A program made the translations under genes and the position numbers. 64,000 nucleotides of DNA from positions 62,001 through 126,000 of the forward strand of contig NHNW01000050.1 in assembly GCA_002786025.1 (NCBI GenBank), given 5' to 3'. Shown piece after piece: positions 1 to 11,519 of this stretch (position 1 is its first letter; each line of letters opens with the position of its first letter). The notes under the pieces were generated by a model, which did not search any database, was not told where the DNA came from, and saw only the letters and a program-made list of their open reading frames with translations. The stretch is from Zasmidium citrigriseum. Lineage: Eukaryota; Ascomycota; Dothideomycetes; Mycosphaerellales; Mycosphaerellaceae.

Positions 1-2
1 TC

Positions 3-895
3 TTCATCCCAGCTCAGATCCGACTGTTGTCTACTGAACAGGAAGCACGGACAAAGGTCACCCAAACTTCGAAGCAGTTGCAGCGAGTGATGCTCGGCGG
101 AGACATATCGACAGACGAAGTATTCAATCAAGCACAAACCCTCTTTCCTTCAGCCAAATTATCAACAGCCTGTGGCATGACAGAAGCATGCGGCGTCCTC
201 GGCTTCAGCAGAATTCCGATCGAAAAGATGCCCATCTATCACGGGATCGTCTCAGTCGGGAAGCCAGCAGCAGGAAGCAACGTACGCATCGTCAAATCCA
301 CAGACGAAGCATCACGAGACGAGCCCCGGACCATCATCCCACGAAACGTACCCGGCGACTTTCATGTGGGCGGTCCATGTGTGATCTCGCGGTACGTCGA
401 TGACGTCCAGCCGGAGGTCTTCTATACCGATGAAGCTGACAACTGGCTGGTGACGGGTGATCGTGCGGTCATGGATGACCAAGGCTATGTGTTCATCTTG
501 GGTCGAACGAAGGATATTGTGAAGAAGATGGGACTGTCGCTGAGCCCGGCTGTGGCGGAGACTGTGCTGAGACGGCAGCCTGGTGTTGAGGTGAGTTCGG
601 GAACTTTCCGCTCAGAGATGATCTCCAATTGACTTGTGAGCTTTAGGCTGCGGTTGTGCTCGGAATTCCAAGCGACGTCTACGGGGAGATTCCTGTGGCA
701 GTTGTGAAAGGTCTGACTGGTAAAGACATCGACCGAACACCGCTACAAGACGCCGTCATCGCAGCTTTGGGAGACAATTATGCTCTCGAGCGAGTCTTCA
801 CCCTTAGCGAGCTTGGACTAGAAGCGTGGCCCCTGAATCCGACTGGCAAGATCATCAAGGTGACTTTGAAGGAGAAGATCCTGTCCGTGATGTGA
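3..895 (+). CDS. Acyl-CoA ligase (AMP-binding enzyme), 3' part
   Basis: This is the C-terminal half of an ANL-family adenylating enzyme, cut by the left edge: the frame is open from base 3 with no start. Exons are 3-590 and 647-895, and the 56-nt intron (GTGAGT...TTTAG) keeps the frame. Visible landmarks are a GMTEACG segment (adenylate-binding), WLVTGDRAV with the conserved Asp, GRTKDIVKKMG, and NPTGKIIK near the end carrying the catalytic Lys. No carrier domain follows, so it is a free-standing acyl- or aryl-CoA ligase rather than an NRPS module. The acid substrate cannot be read from this part. It lies upstream of a regulator and a P450 in the same orientation. Confidence 0.85.
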
Positions 896-1513
896 AGCGG
901 GTAATATACTAGTTCGACACTCATTGTTGCAACTCCTTAGGCGTTGAACACTCCTTCTCGAGAGAGGGGTGTGAACAGCTTAACATATTTGGGAAAGTCG
1001 AGATTAAACCCGGTGCGGTTCTTCTCCTCCATTGTCGTATAAACGTAGCTCCACAGTAGAGTGAGCAAATCTGCTGAGAAGATATCTGCAACAAGTCCGA
1101 ATCTAAGAGTATTCAGCGTTCAAATCATAGTTTGATGGCTTCGTCAAAGTCGAAGGCGGAAGCGAATGCTGCGAATAGCAGAGGACATTTATTAGTTATC
1201 TGGTTAGCGTTAGACTGCTCGTACATCAGTCTCTCTTGCAGACCTCGACGAGAATCATCCTTGAACTTGTGAGGAGGGCATGAGAAGAAACATTCTTATA
1301 ATTATGCCGACCTTCTGTAATGCTGCCCCTGGACTAGTCCCAATACCGCAAACGCTCGGTACCACACACTTCTTCTCATTCGCCACAACAACATCTCGAA
1401 GCAGACCCTGCTCAGCCGCACCACCGGCTTGTAGTTGACATGATGAATGCTCGTCCGTCGACCCATCTCGAATACTCTCCGGAAGCACCTTGTGCATCAG
1501 ACAGGGATCTCAC
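896..1513. other. Intergenic, no gene seen
   Basis: About 620 nt between the ligase stop and the next start. Only short, mutually overlapping open frames occur, none with a recognisable protein. It presumably holds the 3' UTR of the ligase and the promoter of the regulator downstream. Confidence 0.5.
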
Positions 1514-3075
1514 ATGATGCTCGAGATCATCCACAGCGGGCCTGGAGGCTCAGCAACGACGGATGTTGCGGCGAGGAAGAGGGTAAGGTCGCAAGCGATG
1601 CGCCACTTCCGGGAAGAGCAAAGGAAAGCACGAGATAAGAGTAAGCGTGAGCTTTCGACCTTGCCACGTGCGACATCTTCCTGAAGTTGTTGACTAATTT
1701 GAAGATAGAGGCGGATGGCCGCCGGAGACTTCTGCCAACTCGGCCGGAGCAGAATGCATTTGAAGCTCAGCAAAAGACGGTGCACTCAAGTGAGGAGGCT
1801 GCGATTCAATCGGAATCATCTCAGTCTCTCCATCAGCACAGTACTCAACTCATACCGACATCTTCTCCTTCACTTGATGAAGATGTTGATTCCCCTGACG
1901 TGGGACATCTACAGCTTCGCCCTTCTCTGGGAGGAGCAGCGTTCCACCGACTCGCCCTGGCCGAAATGTTTGGAGCCAGCCTGATTGGCTTTGGTACAAA
2001 ACGTCCTCGCTCTGCCGGACTGCTTTGTTTTCGAGGCTATGTGGCTACAACGCATTCCGATTTGGTCCAAGCTACGGACGATGCCATGTGTCTGATGTTA
2101 CCTGGCTGCACTTTGAAGGACGACCGCATTCTGATCGATGCTCGCAAACGGCACCTTGCAGGGATTCGAAGTATGCAGCGTTCTCTTCAAAGACCGCAGA
2201 AAACGTCTTCTATTTCGGACGTCCATGTCGCCATCTCTGGAGCTCTCGAGTTGCTGTTCCTGGACATGTTCAAGCCGCTTTCTCTCGGCTCCTCAAACCT
2301 CTACGCTGGTCTCGTCCATTTGCTCAAGACTCACCAGAAGATTCTGAAGTCGTCCGGAGCATCTCTGACAGGGTGGTTGCTTGCCCAAATGCGGCAAATC
2401 ATGCTTCTGCAATCACTGCTAACCGAGACTACATTGCCCGTCGACAGATGCATCTGGAACGACATTCCGCATGTTCTGGACCTTATACCTCAGGAGACAG
2501 ATTCTTTACTTCAGGTGGCTATTGAACTCCCCGGCTTGCTAGAAAGTGCACGAAGGGCGCGAAGCCATTCGAACGACGACGCTCCGGCTTCACAGTCAGC
2601 ACTGGACGGACTACTGGATCTTGAGCGCAGTCTCATGGATTGGCAATCGCACAATGCCAGCAAGATCAGATCTTCGGAAAATGATAGCCTCCGCAACATC
2701 CCGTTCTCCAGTGCCCAGTGTCAATTGATGCGTCTGATCTGCCTGTTGCTCATCCGAGAATCAATCGCAGGACTGGCATCTGCCTTGGAAGATGAGACGC
2801 TCGAAAAGGAGTCAACTGCTTACGCCACAAGAACCGCCCACGCTATGTCTGTCTTGTGTGGGCATTTCATCCGAGACGCAGATGGAGCCATAAGCAAGGC
2901 GCTCTCTGTGTGCGCACCTTTACATTTTGCACAGCGCTGGTACGAATCAAATGGCCTGTCTGAACGAGCACAGTACGTCCGAGAGCGGGTCAAGGAGTTG
3001 CAGGAGGAGATCTCGTTTCTCTCATGGGAGTCGCTCCTACTGTGGAGTTTGTCTTCCATGTACATGAACGGTTGA
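1514..3075 (+). CDS. Fungal transcription factor-like protein lacking a Zn2Cys6 finger
   Basis: Exons 1514-1640 and 1709-3075 give 497 aa; the intron uses GTAAGC, a CTAAT branch site and ATAG. The N-terminus has the basic block ARKRVRSQAMRHFREEQRK, which in many fungal proteins precedes a fungal-specific transcription-factor C-terminal domain (Fungal_trans_2/DUF3468 type) without a zinc cluster. The rest is helical, with hydrophobic segments typical of that domain. No C-x2-C zinc cluster exists in the first exon or just upstream in any frame. The start at 1514 is the first of two adjacent ATGs and is a judgement. It could regulate the adjacent P450 or ligase, which is inference from position only. 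Confidence 0.7.
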
Positions 3076-3855
3076 CTGACTTCATTGAGATTTTGAACGA
3101 TGGAATGGAACATCTTTTTCACTGCTGGAGAACTGCAATGAAACACACATCAAACATGACCTCCGCCTGGGCATAGCAGTTGACGCCATCAAGGAGTGGC
3201 CAAGACAAGATACGGACCGATCGCCAGTGTGAAATTTCGCCAGAGACAGCAGCGGCATTTGCTTGCCATGCCAGCCTTGACTCCAAAGCAATCCGGCAAG
3301 TGGTTGAGTGTCTCATTTGCGAAGTTGCTGCGCAGACATGGTCGAATGGTCATAAGTGCGTCAATCGCAGCTTGGCATCCAAAGCAGGCATGTTCGGATA
3401 TGTAGGAGGATGTATGTACATCACGATTATGTGACCATACGATAGGAAGGGACCAGATTCATGGAAGAGATAGCGGGCGACATAAAATCATGGCATCAAC
3501 ATTCTTGGTTTGACTCAGCAGCGATGAATCTTGTTTCGAAGCGCAACCCTTTCCTGGATAATTTTGAGCTCCAAGTGCGAATCACATGGGCGACCAAACA
3601 AGGACCGCCTATCAAGGATCTGACCTCAGCTCGCGCAGCTCAAGGTGTAATATTTCTCATGGGTGCCTCCCGAGTGGTATCCCAGCGCTTGCCTCGCATG
3701 GCAACTGAACGACGATCTCTCTCGCAACAACGCAGAGGCAACGCCATTGCTGACAAGAATCCTTCTTAATTAGTGGAACATATCAGCTCAGTATCTGCAC
3801 TTCTTCAAAGTGTCTGCGCCAGACTTTTGCGCTTAGACAGGTGCCACTCCATACA
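3076..3855. other. Intergenic, no convincing gene
   Basis: About 780 nt between the regulator and the P450. A 102-codon open frame at 3461-3769 (+) has no recognisable features or splice context; I regard it as chance or a relic. Confidence 0.4.
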
Positions 3856-5840
3856 ATGTTCATATCACCGCAGACAGCCGGCTTGCTGATTGTTGTCGTG
3901 AGCATCTTGTTGGTTGCACTGTATCGAGCAGCCTTGCCAAAGCCGATCCCAGGAATTCCATATGACAAGAAGTCAGCGAACCGATTGTTGGGCGATGTCC
4001 CTAACGCCCTCGAATACCATGGCCGGACCCGCGAAATGATCACATTTCTGCAGCAGAAATGCACGGAGCTCGGCGGCCCAATCTGTCAAGTGTTCGTCAG
4101 ACCGTTCGCAAAACCCTGGGTGATTATCATGGATGGCAGAGAGTAAGTAACGTAAAGACACAGCAAAGATCGAAAGCTGAAGCAACCAGATCGCAAGATA
4201 TCATGGCCCGCCGAGGGCGCGAGTTCGATCGATCCGACTTCTTCGGAGACTTGCTCGTCTCTATCCTGCCCAACAATCAAGTACACATGCGTACCAACGA
4301 TCAATGGCGGTACAATCGGCGACTCATGGCCGAAGCAATGTCTCCACGCTTTCTGAACAACGTTGCAGCTCACAAAGTGCACCAGAATACAATCGATCTC
4401 GTCGAGCTTTGGCACCAAAAGATTAGGATAGCGAAAGGGCATGTTATCGATGTTGCTCAAGACATCAAGTACTGTACTGTGGACACCATTTGGGCAGCCA
4501 CGTTCGGATCCACGGCGGGTGCTTCCAAATCGCAGAGCGAGTATCTCTCAGGCCTCGGCGCTATGGCTCCAACATGTTCAACCCCTACCAGCGTCACAAA
4601 TCTGCCTGTTGAGGGCCTTTCGAAAGTCTACACTGCTCTTGAAGCCTTGGCTGTTAGCTCCGAGATTCCCATGAACTCTCCCCTCGGACGGCGTCACCAT
4701 TGTAAGAGCATCCTCCTAGATGTGAAAGTTCCATTTCACTAAGATCATGATGACAGGGTTCGCCATCAACTTCTTCCCGTTCTACCGCCGGCAGATAGGG
4801 CTCAGAGACAGATTGATCACCGAGAGGCTGAGAGATGCCTGGGAGGCTTTTGGCAAGACTGGCCACAAAGAGGAAGTGACTTGCGTTGTCGACCTGATAG
4901 TTGAGAAAGAGACGGCACTGGCGAAGAAGCAAGGCAACGAGCCTGAGAAGGACTCCCTTATCCTCCACGACGAACTTGCTGGATTTCTAAACGCGGGCTT
5001 CGAGACCACCTCCTCGTCGGTCAATTGGGGATTGAAGTATCTGACGAAGTACCAAGACGTCCAGCACAAGCTCCGACAGACATTGAAGGAAGCGTTCCCA
5101 GCGGCGTGGGAGAGTGGCCAACAGCCCGCTCCGAAAGACATCGCGGAAGCTCACATTCCGTATCTGGATGCTTTCATTGATGAGGTTCTTCGCCACAGCT
5201 GTATCATTGCAGCCAACATTCGGGTGGCGACTCAAGATGCTCAAGTGCTCGGTCATGCCATTCCCAAAGGTATGCTTCCTCTTCGTATGATTGTACTGAG
5301 CTGACGGCCAGGATACAGGCACCGATGTCTTCATGCTTGTACGTTTCTCTTTCTAACTTTCAGGTGCCCTTTACCAATTCTCGCCTTTGTACAGACTTGC
5401 GGACCGAGTTTCCGTAGCCCTGCCTTACCTATCGACGAACAAAAGCGCAGCACGTCAAGCCGAGAGTTCAAGGCCGATCACGAACGCTGGGGCGAGCAGA
5501 TCAACATGAGTGAGTTTGCTCCTGAGCGTTGGCTGGTCAAGAACGAGACGACCGGCCAGGTGGATTTCGATCCCAGGGCTGCCCCAATGCAGATCTTTGG
5601 CGCTGGAGTACGCTCTTGCTACGGTGTGCAGTTCTGTACGTCACATATGCCTGAGTCTGAGCTGACATCGCTTCAGGCAAGAAGCTCGCTTATCTCGAGA
5701 TGAGAACCATCTACTCTCTCATCGTCTGGAACTTTGATCTGCTGCCGATTCCGGAAGCACTGCTTGACTTCAAGGCTGCGGATGTCATAACGCACCAAAC
5801 GCAGAATGTGAGGGTGATTCTCAAGGAGGTGGAACATTAA
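3856..5840 (+). CDS. Cytochrome P450 monooxygenase (six exons)
   Basis: Exons 3856-4142, 4190-4701, 4757-5269, 5319-5338, 5395-5635 and 5677-5840 join in frame to 578 aa; introns are 41-56 nt with GT-AG ends. An N-terminal hydrophobic anchor (about residues 5-25) is followed by a proline-rich PKPIPGIPY hinge, indicating an ER-bound microsomal P450. Diagnostic motifs are the I-helix AGFETT, the ExxR pair in DEVLRH, FAPERW, and the heme loop FGAGVRSCYG whose Cys is the axial ligand. The fourth exon is only 20 nt and is needed to read GTDVFML. The substrate is unknown. It lies beside a fatty-acid-type isomerase and CoA ligase. Confidence 0.9.
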
Positions 5841-5868
5841 TGCTTACTCCCAATGATGAACATGCAGT

Positions 5869-6732
5869 CTACAATTTATGTCTCTTCTCCTTCCTCCTCA
5901 TCTTCGCAAACTGCTCCTGTGGATACCCACGCTCAAAAGCCTCAACACCACCCACCATCTCCCTAACAGCCTGTGCATCGTACGTGATCTCATCAGCCCT
6001 CGAGATGACCTTCTTTGTCCTCAGCATACTCCACGAACTGAGATGACTCCCCAACATGTCCTCGCAGACCTCTTTCAAAACGGTATTCGTGAACTTCTCG
6101 GCGTCTCTCCCGGATTCATCCGCATCAAAGACACCGTTGACGAACTTCGTCTGGCACAGATCATCCAAAATGATCTTCTTGGCCATGAGCATAGCTTCTC
6201 TCGCCAAGCCAGCGCCCATGCGGTTGATCATTGAGCGTGTTGCGGCTCCTTCTACCACAATGCCAATGGAGTTGAATGGAGCCAAGAGGTATGTATGTGG
6301 AGCTGCGTAGATGAAGTCGGAGTGAGAGACCAAAGCTGATGCGAGGCCCACGACTGGTCCATTCAGAGCTGTGACGAGGATGTTGCTGTGAGTGTAGAAC
6401 GTCTGCGCAATGTCAAGGAGGTCGGCAAAATGGTGTACAAAGTTTCTTCGGGGGTCCTCGTTGGCGGAGGGATCGCGGTTCTCGTTGATGTCTGCGCCGC
6501 TATGATGAAGATAGATGAGGGCCATGATCATGGATCGATCATCTGAGACTTACGATGAGAAGAAACGACCCGTGCCGGCCAGAAGCGTAATGTAGACATC
6601 TTTCTTTTCTTCGGCTGCTCGCATGTGATGGCCCAATTGTACGATCATGTCTCGACTCAGGGCTCCGAGTTGACTGGGATTGTTGATGGTGATGATGGCG
6701 ACATGGCCGCGGTATTCAAGCTCGACGGACAT
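5869..6732 (-). CDS. Delta3,delta2-enoyl-CoA isomerase / enoyl-CoA hydratase family
   Basis: Two exons, 6554-6732 and 5869-6499 (54-nt intron), give 269 aa, a normal length for the crotonase fold. Visible features are the oxyanion-hole segment SSGADI, the ALNGPVVG loop, and an acidic residue (about Glu143, in IGIVVEG) where peroxisomal ECI enzymes keep their catalytic Glu. A single active-site Glu favours isomerase over hydratase. The protein ends in RHKL, a weak PTS1-like tripeptide, so peroxisomal import is possible. Its 3' end meets the P450 3' end 28 nt away. Upstream, in the same direction, lies a CoA ligase ending in AKL, so both may act on acyl-CoAs in peroxisomes. Confidence 0.85.
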
Positions 6733-6899
6733 TTTGTGTGGGAGAAAGCGAGGAAAAGTGAGAGAACTCACGGGGCCCAGCTCGATACTTATATCTTGCT
6801 TCCCAGTTTTAGCTTTCATCCGGCCTCGGCGAAAGGCAACTGCGATCGCGGAGTGAAGCGTTTGGGATTCTACAGATCTAATACAGCCTTGCCACTTCT

Positions 6900-8928
6900 C
6901 TACAATTTCGCCCTCTGCTGACTTGGAAAACACTGCTCTCGCAACGCTTTCTTCTGAACCTTTCCCATAGCATTTCTCGGCATCAAATCCAGCACGTGCA
7001 GCTTTTGAGGCAGCTTGTACGGTGCTAGCGTGCCCCTCAACTTCTCGCGCACATTCGCAATCGTCAATTCCGCAGCCTTGCCAGCGACTGGAATGCACAC
7101 TGCAGCCACCATCTCGCCCCAGACTGGATCAGACACACCCAGTACAGCTACTTCGGAGACGAATGGCAGTTGCAGCATAGCTGTCTCGATATCCAGTGCA
7201 GAGATCTTGTAGCCGCCGGATTTGATGATGTCGACGCTCGCACGCCCCTGGATGAAGGTGGCATTGTTGTGCTCAGCTTTGATCATGGCTATGTCTCCTG
7301 TTCTCCACCAGCCGTCGCTAGTCATCTCTTTGGAAGCCGCCCCTGGCTTGCGCCAATATCTGTAGAGCGTGTCAGTCTCGATCGATCATGCAAACGACAT
7401 AGATACGCACTCTTTCAATAAGCCGGCGGATTTGACTTGGATTTCACCAGGGGTATCCGTCACATTGCTGACATCTCTCCCATCGTCAGCAATCAGCCTT
7501 GTTTGCACACCTGGGACTGGCCATCCCACACTTCCCTGTCTCTTGTCAGTCAGCCTGCAGCGAAAGAACCCTCGTTTCCACTCACCTGGATGCGTCCGTT
7601 CGAACCCAACTGCCCGGTATAGATGATGCCAGATTCGGTTGTCCCGTAGCGCTCGAGTAGGAGATATCCATGAGCTATATCCGCCCAGGCTTGTCTGATT
7701 GGAGGCGGTAGTGCAGCAGACCCGCTGATGGCCAGACGAAGTGAAGCAGCCGAATCTCCGGCTTTCTTCGCGACATTGTGATCCTTCTTCAAATGAGCAT
7801 TGAAGTACGAGATCATCTTCACCCAAATCGTCGGCACCGCCATGAGGACGGTAATGGGAGGCATTTCGGAGTTCATCAATCTCCGCCAGACTTGACCTTC
7901 GTCAAATTTGGGCATGAATTCAACCGCTGCCCCAGCCCATAGAGGGAGGAACAGAGACAAAGTGAATCCATGTCCGTGATGAAGAGGGAGGACATGAAGT
8001 ACTCGATCATCTGGGACGAGCTTCCATGCCTTTGCGAGGCCGCGCATAGAGTGTTCTGAGCCTCCAGCTGTTTGTACGACCCCCTGCAATCAACATGTCT
8101 CAGTAGGGTTGCTTTCGTTCGTTGATGGGGCAATGTTGACGTACTTTAGGAGGCCCCGTCGTGCCAGACGTATAGATGATGGTGCTTGATGTATCAGCAG
8201 GCCAATCCAGTGCTGAGAAGTCTATCGTCTGTTTGCCACAAGTGAGCAAAATTTCCTTTCATGAAACCCAACATGGCAACGAAGTGTACCTTGGCGGGTC
8301 TGGCACCCTTCAAAATGGAGGTAACGTCGATTGCTATCCTGTCCTTCAACAAGCCTGCGATTCTCTGGCGAAAGTCCGGATGGTAGAAGATGATGTCCTG
8401 ATCAGAGTCTTCTACGGTGTATTTGATCTCTCGCAATGGATGTGTGAGGCAGATGGGGACTAAATTGTGTCATCAGCGAGGTCCAGTCGTTGACGTCGGG
8501 TCATATCTCATACCTACCATTGCCTTGAGGCTCCAAATGCTCAACACCGCAGCAACGAAGTCCACTCCAGGTGGCACCATCACGCCTATCCTCGCTCCTT
8601 CGACCGTGACATTCTTTCTCTCGGCGGCTGCGAGAACATGCTCACGAAAAACTGTCGTCCGGTCGAGAAGCTGGCCGTAGGTGTACTCTGTCGACGTCGC
8701 TGGGTCGAGAACGGCGACACGATTGAAGGCTGCATGTGAAGCTAATCTGCTGAAATATTCGGCCATGTTCTCATGTTCTTCGCAGAATGACGAAGTGTCC
8801 TGACTGGACCCAAGGCGCGGAGCTTGGCCGTGGAGTTCGGAGAGAGGTGGAAGAGCTGTGCTTTGGAAGAGAAGAAGAGGGGTAGATCGAACGGGAACGG
8901 ATCGACTGGTTCGACGGATGCAGACCAT
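6900..8928 (-). CDS. ACSF3-like malonyl-CoA synthetase / acyl-CoA ligase
   Basis: Six exons (8514-8928, 8290-8459, 8145-8228, 7586-8083, 7411-7535, 6900-7359) join to 583 aa. The P-loop IIYTSGTTGPPK ends exon 3 and continues as GVV in exon 4. The C-terminal half reads GWWRTGD, GRASVDIIKSGGYKISALDIE, LAPYKLPQ and PRNAMGKVQKKAL, the pattern of ACSF3 malonate-CoA ligases; MGKVQKK holds the catalytic Lys. The first 30 residues are Arg-rich without acids, like a mitochondrial presequence, while the last three are AKL, a canonical PTS1. The donor of intron 1 is GTATGA at 8513; the nearby GTAGGT would break the frame. The reaction would be ATP-dependent acid plus CoA; malonate is inferred from family resemblance. 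Confidence 0.87.
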
Positions 8929-8978
8929 GACGCGGCACCGACAAGCATCAGCGGTGTATTTATGCTTTAGAGGAGATG

Positions 8979-9055
8979 CGGATATAGCATGCGGATGTAG
9001 AAGAGCGGTTCTACAAGCCGGATGTAGCCGTACGGATGTAGAGAGTCGGATGTAG
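8979..9055 (+). repeat. Six-unit CGGATGTAG array in a divergent promoter
   Basis: Units start at 8979, 8992, 9006, 9019, 9033 and 9047, a spacing of 13-14 nt. Four are exactly CGGATGTAG; the first is CGGATATAG and the third CGGTTCTAC. The third unit also makes a CGG-N9-CCG arrangement with its neighbour. The array lies between the start of the CoA ligase (8928, minus) and that of the permease (9174, plus). CGG triplets are the usual half-site of Zn2Cys6 regulators, so a binding array is possible; a chance minisatellite is the alternative. Confidence 0.7.
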
Positions 9056-9173
9056 CCTGACGGGTATTCCAGCATGCCCCGTCCCATCAACCCCTTGTTG
9101 ATCTTTCCTTCCAATCCTGAAGCCTACTTCAAAATCACTGTCTATTGCCATCACAATATATCAAGACCCAACT

Positions 9174-10800
9174 ATGGAGTCCACGGGAGACAAAAGCCAT
9201 GAACAGCCTATCGACCACATCGAACACGCCAGCAACGGCTTCAAGAACGACAACAACATCATCGAGAACGCCGTCCCGACATTCGACGATACGGCACAGC
9301 CGCCATTCTCAAAAGAAGATGAGAAACGCTGCCTACGCCGGATCGATCTCCGGCTTCTGCCCATGATCTCGGTCACGTACGCCTTACAATACATCGATAA
9401 AGTTATCTTGAATGGTGCCTCACAGTTCGGGATTGTTCAAGATCTTCATCTGTATGAGATCAAAGGCTTCGACCCGAGGACACACAAGCCGATAGAAGAT
9501 CTGCATCGTTTCTCACTGGCTACTTTGATATTCTATTGGGGATATCTGGCGGGTGGTAAGACTACATACCCGGTAGTCATGCCTTGAAGATGCCATCGTG
9601 CTAACGTCGTGTGTCGTAGTCTTTCCAGCAGCGTTTCTAGCACAGAAACTTCCCTTGGGAAAGTTTTTGGCCACGACGGTCCTCATCTGGGGTATCGTTA
9701 CCATGCTCACCGCAGTCGTCTCATCGTATCCCGGCTTCATGGTACAGAGGTTCTTCCTCGGCGTCTGCGAGTCCGCCGTAGGCCCCGGCTTCTCTCTTAT
9801 GATCTCGATGTTCTGGACACGAGACGAGCAGCCGCTTCGATACTCCATCTGGTACATCTCACAAGGCTTCGGTTGTTTCATTGGTCCAATATTGGTGTAC
9901 GCCATCGGCCACATCCATGGCGCTCTGCATCCTTGGAAGTACCAATACTTGATTTTGGGAGCTATCACCGTTGTCTGGGGAGCTTTGATGATCTATGCAC
10001 TTCCAGACAACCCTCACTCAGCAAGATTCTTGAAAGAGAAGGACAAAGATGTGGCAGTCGCCCGGATACATGCTGAGCAGCTGAGCGAGGAGAGCAAGAC
10101 AATGAAGATGTACCAGATCATTGATGCTCTGTCAGACCCCAAGACCTGGTTGACAGTGGTAGCGACCTTCTGCATTCACTTCGTAAATGGGGCTCTCTCA
10201 GGCTTCGGAGCGGTGATCGTCCGCAGCTTTGGCTACTCGCCGTTCAAATCAGTCTTGTTGACCGGATGCGGAGGCCTCTATCTGCTGGTACTCCTCATAA
10301 TCACTGGCTTCACGGGCTCGTACTTCTGCAACGTTCGAACGATCGTTTGGGCCTTGTGCGAGCTGCCTGTCATTGCCGGCGCCACCATCATTTGGAAAGT
10401 AACCTGGACCTCACAACGATCAGCGGCGCTCGCTGGCTTCTTTCTCATCTTTTCGTTCGCACCAGCATACACCATGCTCTTATCTCTTGTTGGATCCAAC
10501 ACCGGCGGCTACACCAAGAAAGTCTTCTTCATGGGCCTCATATGGGCAACATACTGCATCAGTGATGGATTTGCTCCGTTGCTCGTCAAGACCACCGAAG
10601 TTCCAGAGCAGTATCCGAGCATGTTCAAGGGCGTCATCGTTACAGCCTCGATATCGGTGGGCTGCAGCCTGGTCATGAGGCTGCTCCTTACATTTGAGAA
10701 CAAAAAATGGAGCGGAGAACCCTTTACTGCAGCTGCAAGCCAGGTCGCCATCCAGGATTTGACCGACAGAGAAAACAGTCGATTCCGCTATGCGCTTTGA
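9174..10800 (+). CDS. MFS permease, allantoate/anion:cation symporter (DAL5) type
   Basis: Exons 9174-9555 and 9620-10800 give 520 aa. A polar N-terminal tail of about 60 residues precedes about 12 hydrophobic segments. The sequence around SKEDEKRCLRRIDLRLLPMISVTYALQYIDK is typical of the fungal ACS family of anion:cation symporters, which import allantoate, nicotinate, biotin and other organic acids. The loop NPHSARFLKEKDKDVAVARI is also characteristic. It is divergent from the ACSF3-like ligase and shares the CGG array with it, which suggests uptake of an acid that is then CoA-activated. Plasma-membrane location is expected. Confidence 0.88.
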
Positions 10801-10976
10801 TTGCATTTGTATTCATTCTTCTGCATCGAGTGCTATAAGCAAATGCAAGGTCACATATTCCATTTTGGAGTCATGCTCGGTATTCTTTCTCCACGATGCG
10901 ACCCACGATGCTCATGAACAATAGAATAGCATACCAAGCTGCCTCTCATCAGATGGCTTCACTCGCTTCAACCAAT

Positions 10977-11519
10977 CTAAGCCTCCTCCCCAACCTCCTC
11001 AAACTCCCAAACCGTATGCAAGTTGGCCTCTCTCGCCACTCTCGTAGAGTCCTCAATCGCATTGACGAACTTCTTATGTTTGCCCCAGTGGGCCGAGAGT
11101 AGCTGATATCCCCCTTTTCGGTCCTTTCTGTAGCCCATCCACTCCCAAGGATTGAGCTTGGGATACATGGCTACCATTATCCCTTTGTTGTCGTGCCCCA
11201 TGAAGACCTTCGCTTTGACGTTGTAGAAGCCAATGTACATTCCATCATCGACGCACAGCCAGCGATTGTTCTCGTTCTGTCCGTTGGCGGTATCTTCGAG
11301 ACGTAGCCCATCGTTGGCGAGGGTCATTGCTCGGTCGGTGTCCTTCACTCGAATGATGTACGTGAAGCCTGGGCATGGAGCGGTGTCTTCGCGCAGAGAG
11401 AAGGGGGGGATGTCATACTTGGGTGGCGGCGTGCTGGCGGGCGTCTCCATGAATGTGTCGCTGGTAATGCTGGCCATGGCGGTCTTGTTCGATCTAGTTG
11501 GTGAAGTGTTCGAGATCAA
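10977..11519 (-). CDS. Hypothetical 180-aa protein, possibly beta-trefoil-like
   Basis: A single-exon frame of 180 aa; an internal Met at codon 15 (11477) is an alternative start. A short low-complexity Pro/Thr leader precedes a compact domain with regularly spaced aromatic residues: RWLCVDDGMYIGFY, FMGHDNKG, NPWEWMGYRKDRKGGYQLLS and a C-terminal VWEFEEV. The spacing recalls fascin/beta-trefoil folds, and similar short cytosolic proteins occur in filamentous fungi, but I cannot name a family. There is no signal peptide and no membrane segment. It sits between the permease and the hybrid regulator. Confidence 0.6.
   Translation of the reverse strand: MISNTSPTRSNKTAMASITSDTFMETPASTPPPKYDIPPFSLREDTAPCPGFTYIIRVKDTDRAMTLANDGLRLEDTANGQNENNRWLCVDDGMYIGFYNVKAKVFMGHDNKGIMVAMYPKLNPWEWMGYRKDRKGGYQLLSAHWGKHKKFVNAIEDSTRVAREANLHTVWEFEEVGEEA

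Noticed and set aside
1..895. NRPS module at the left edge
   Set aside because: The adenylating domain ends with its catalytic Lys motif and a stop; no carrier or condensation domain follows.
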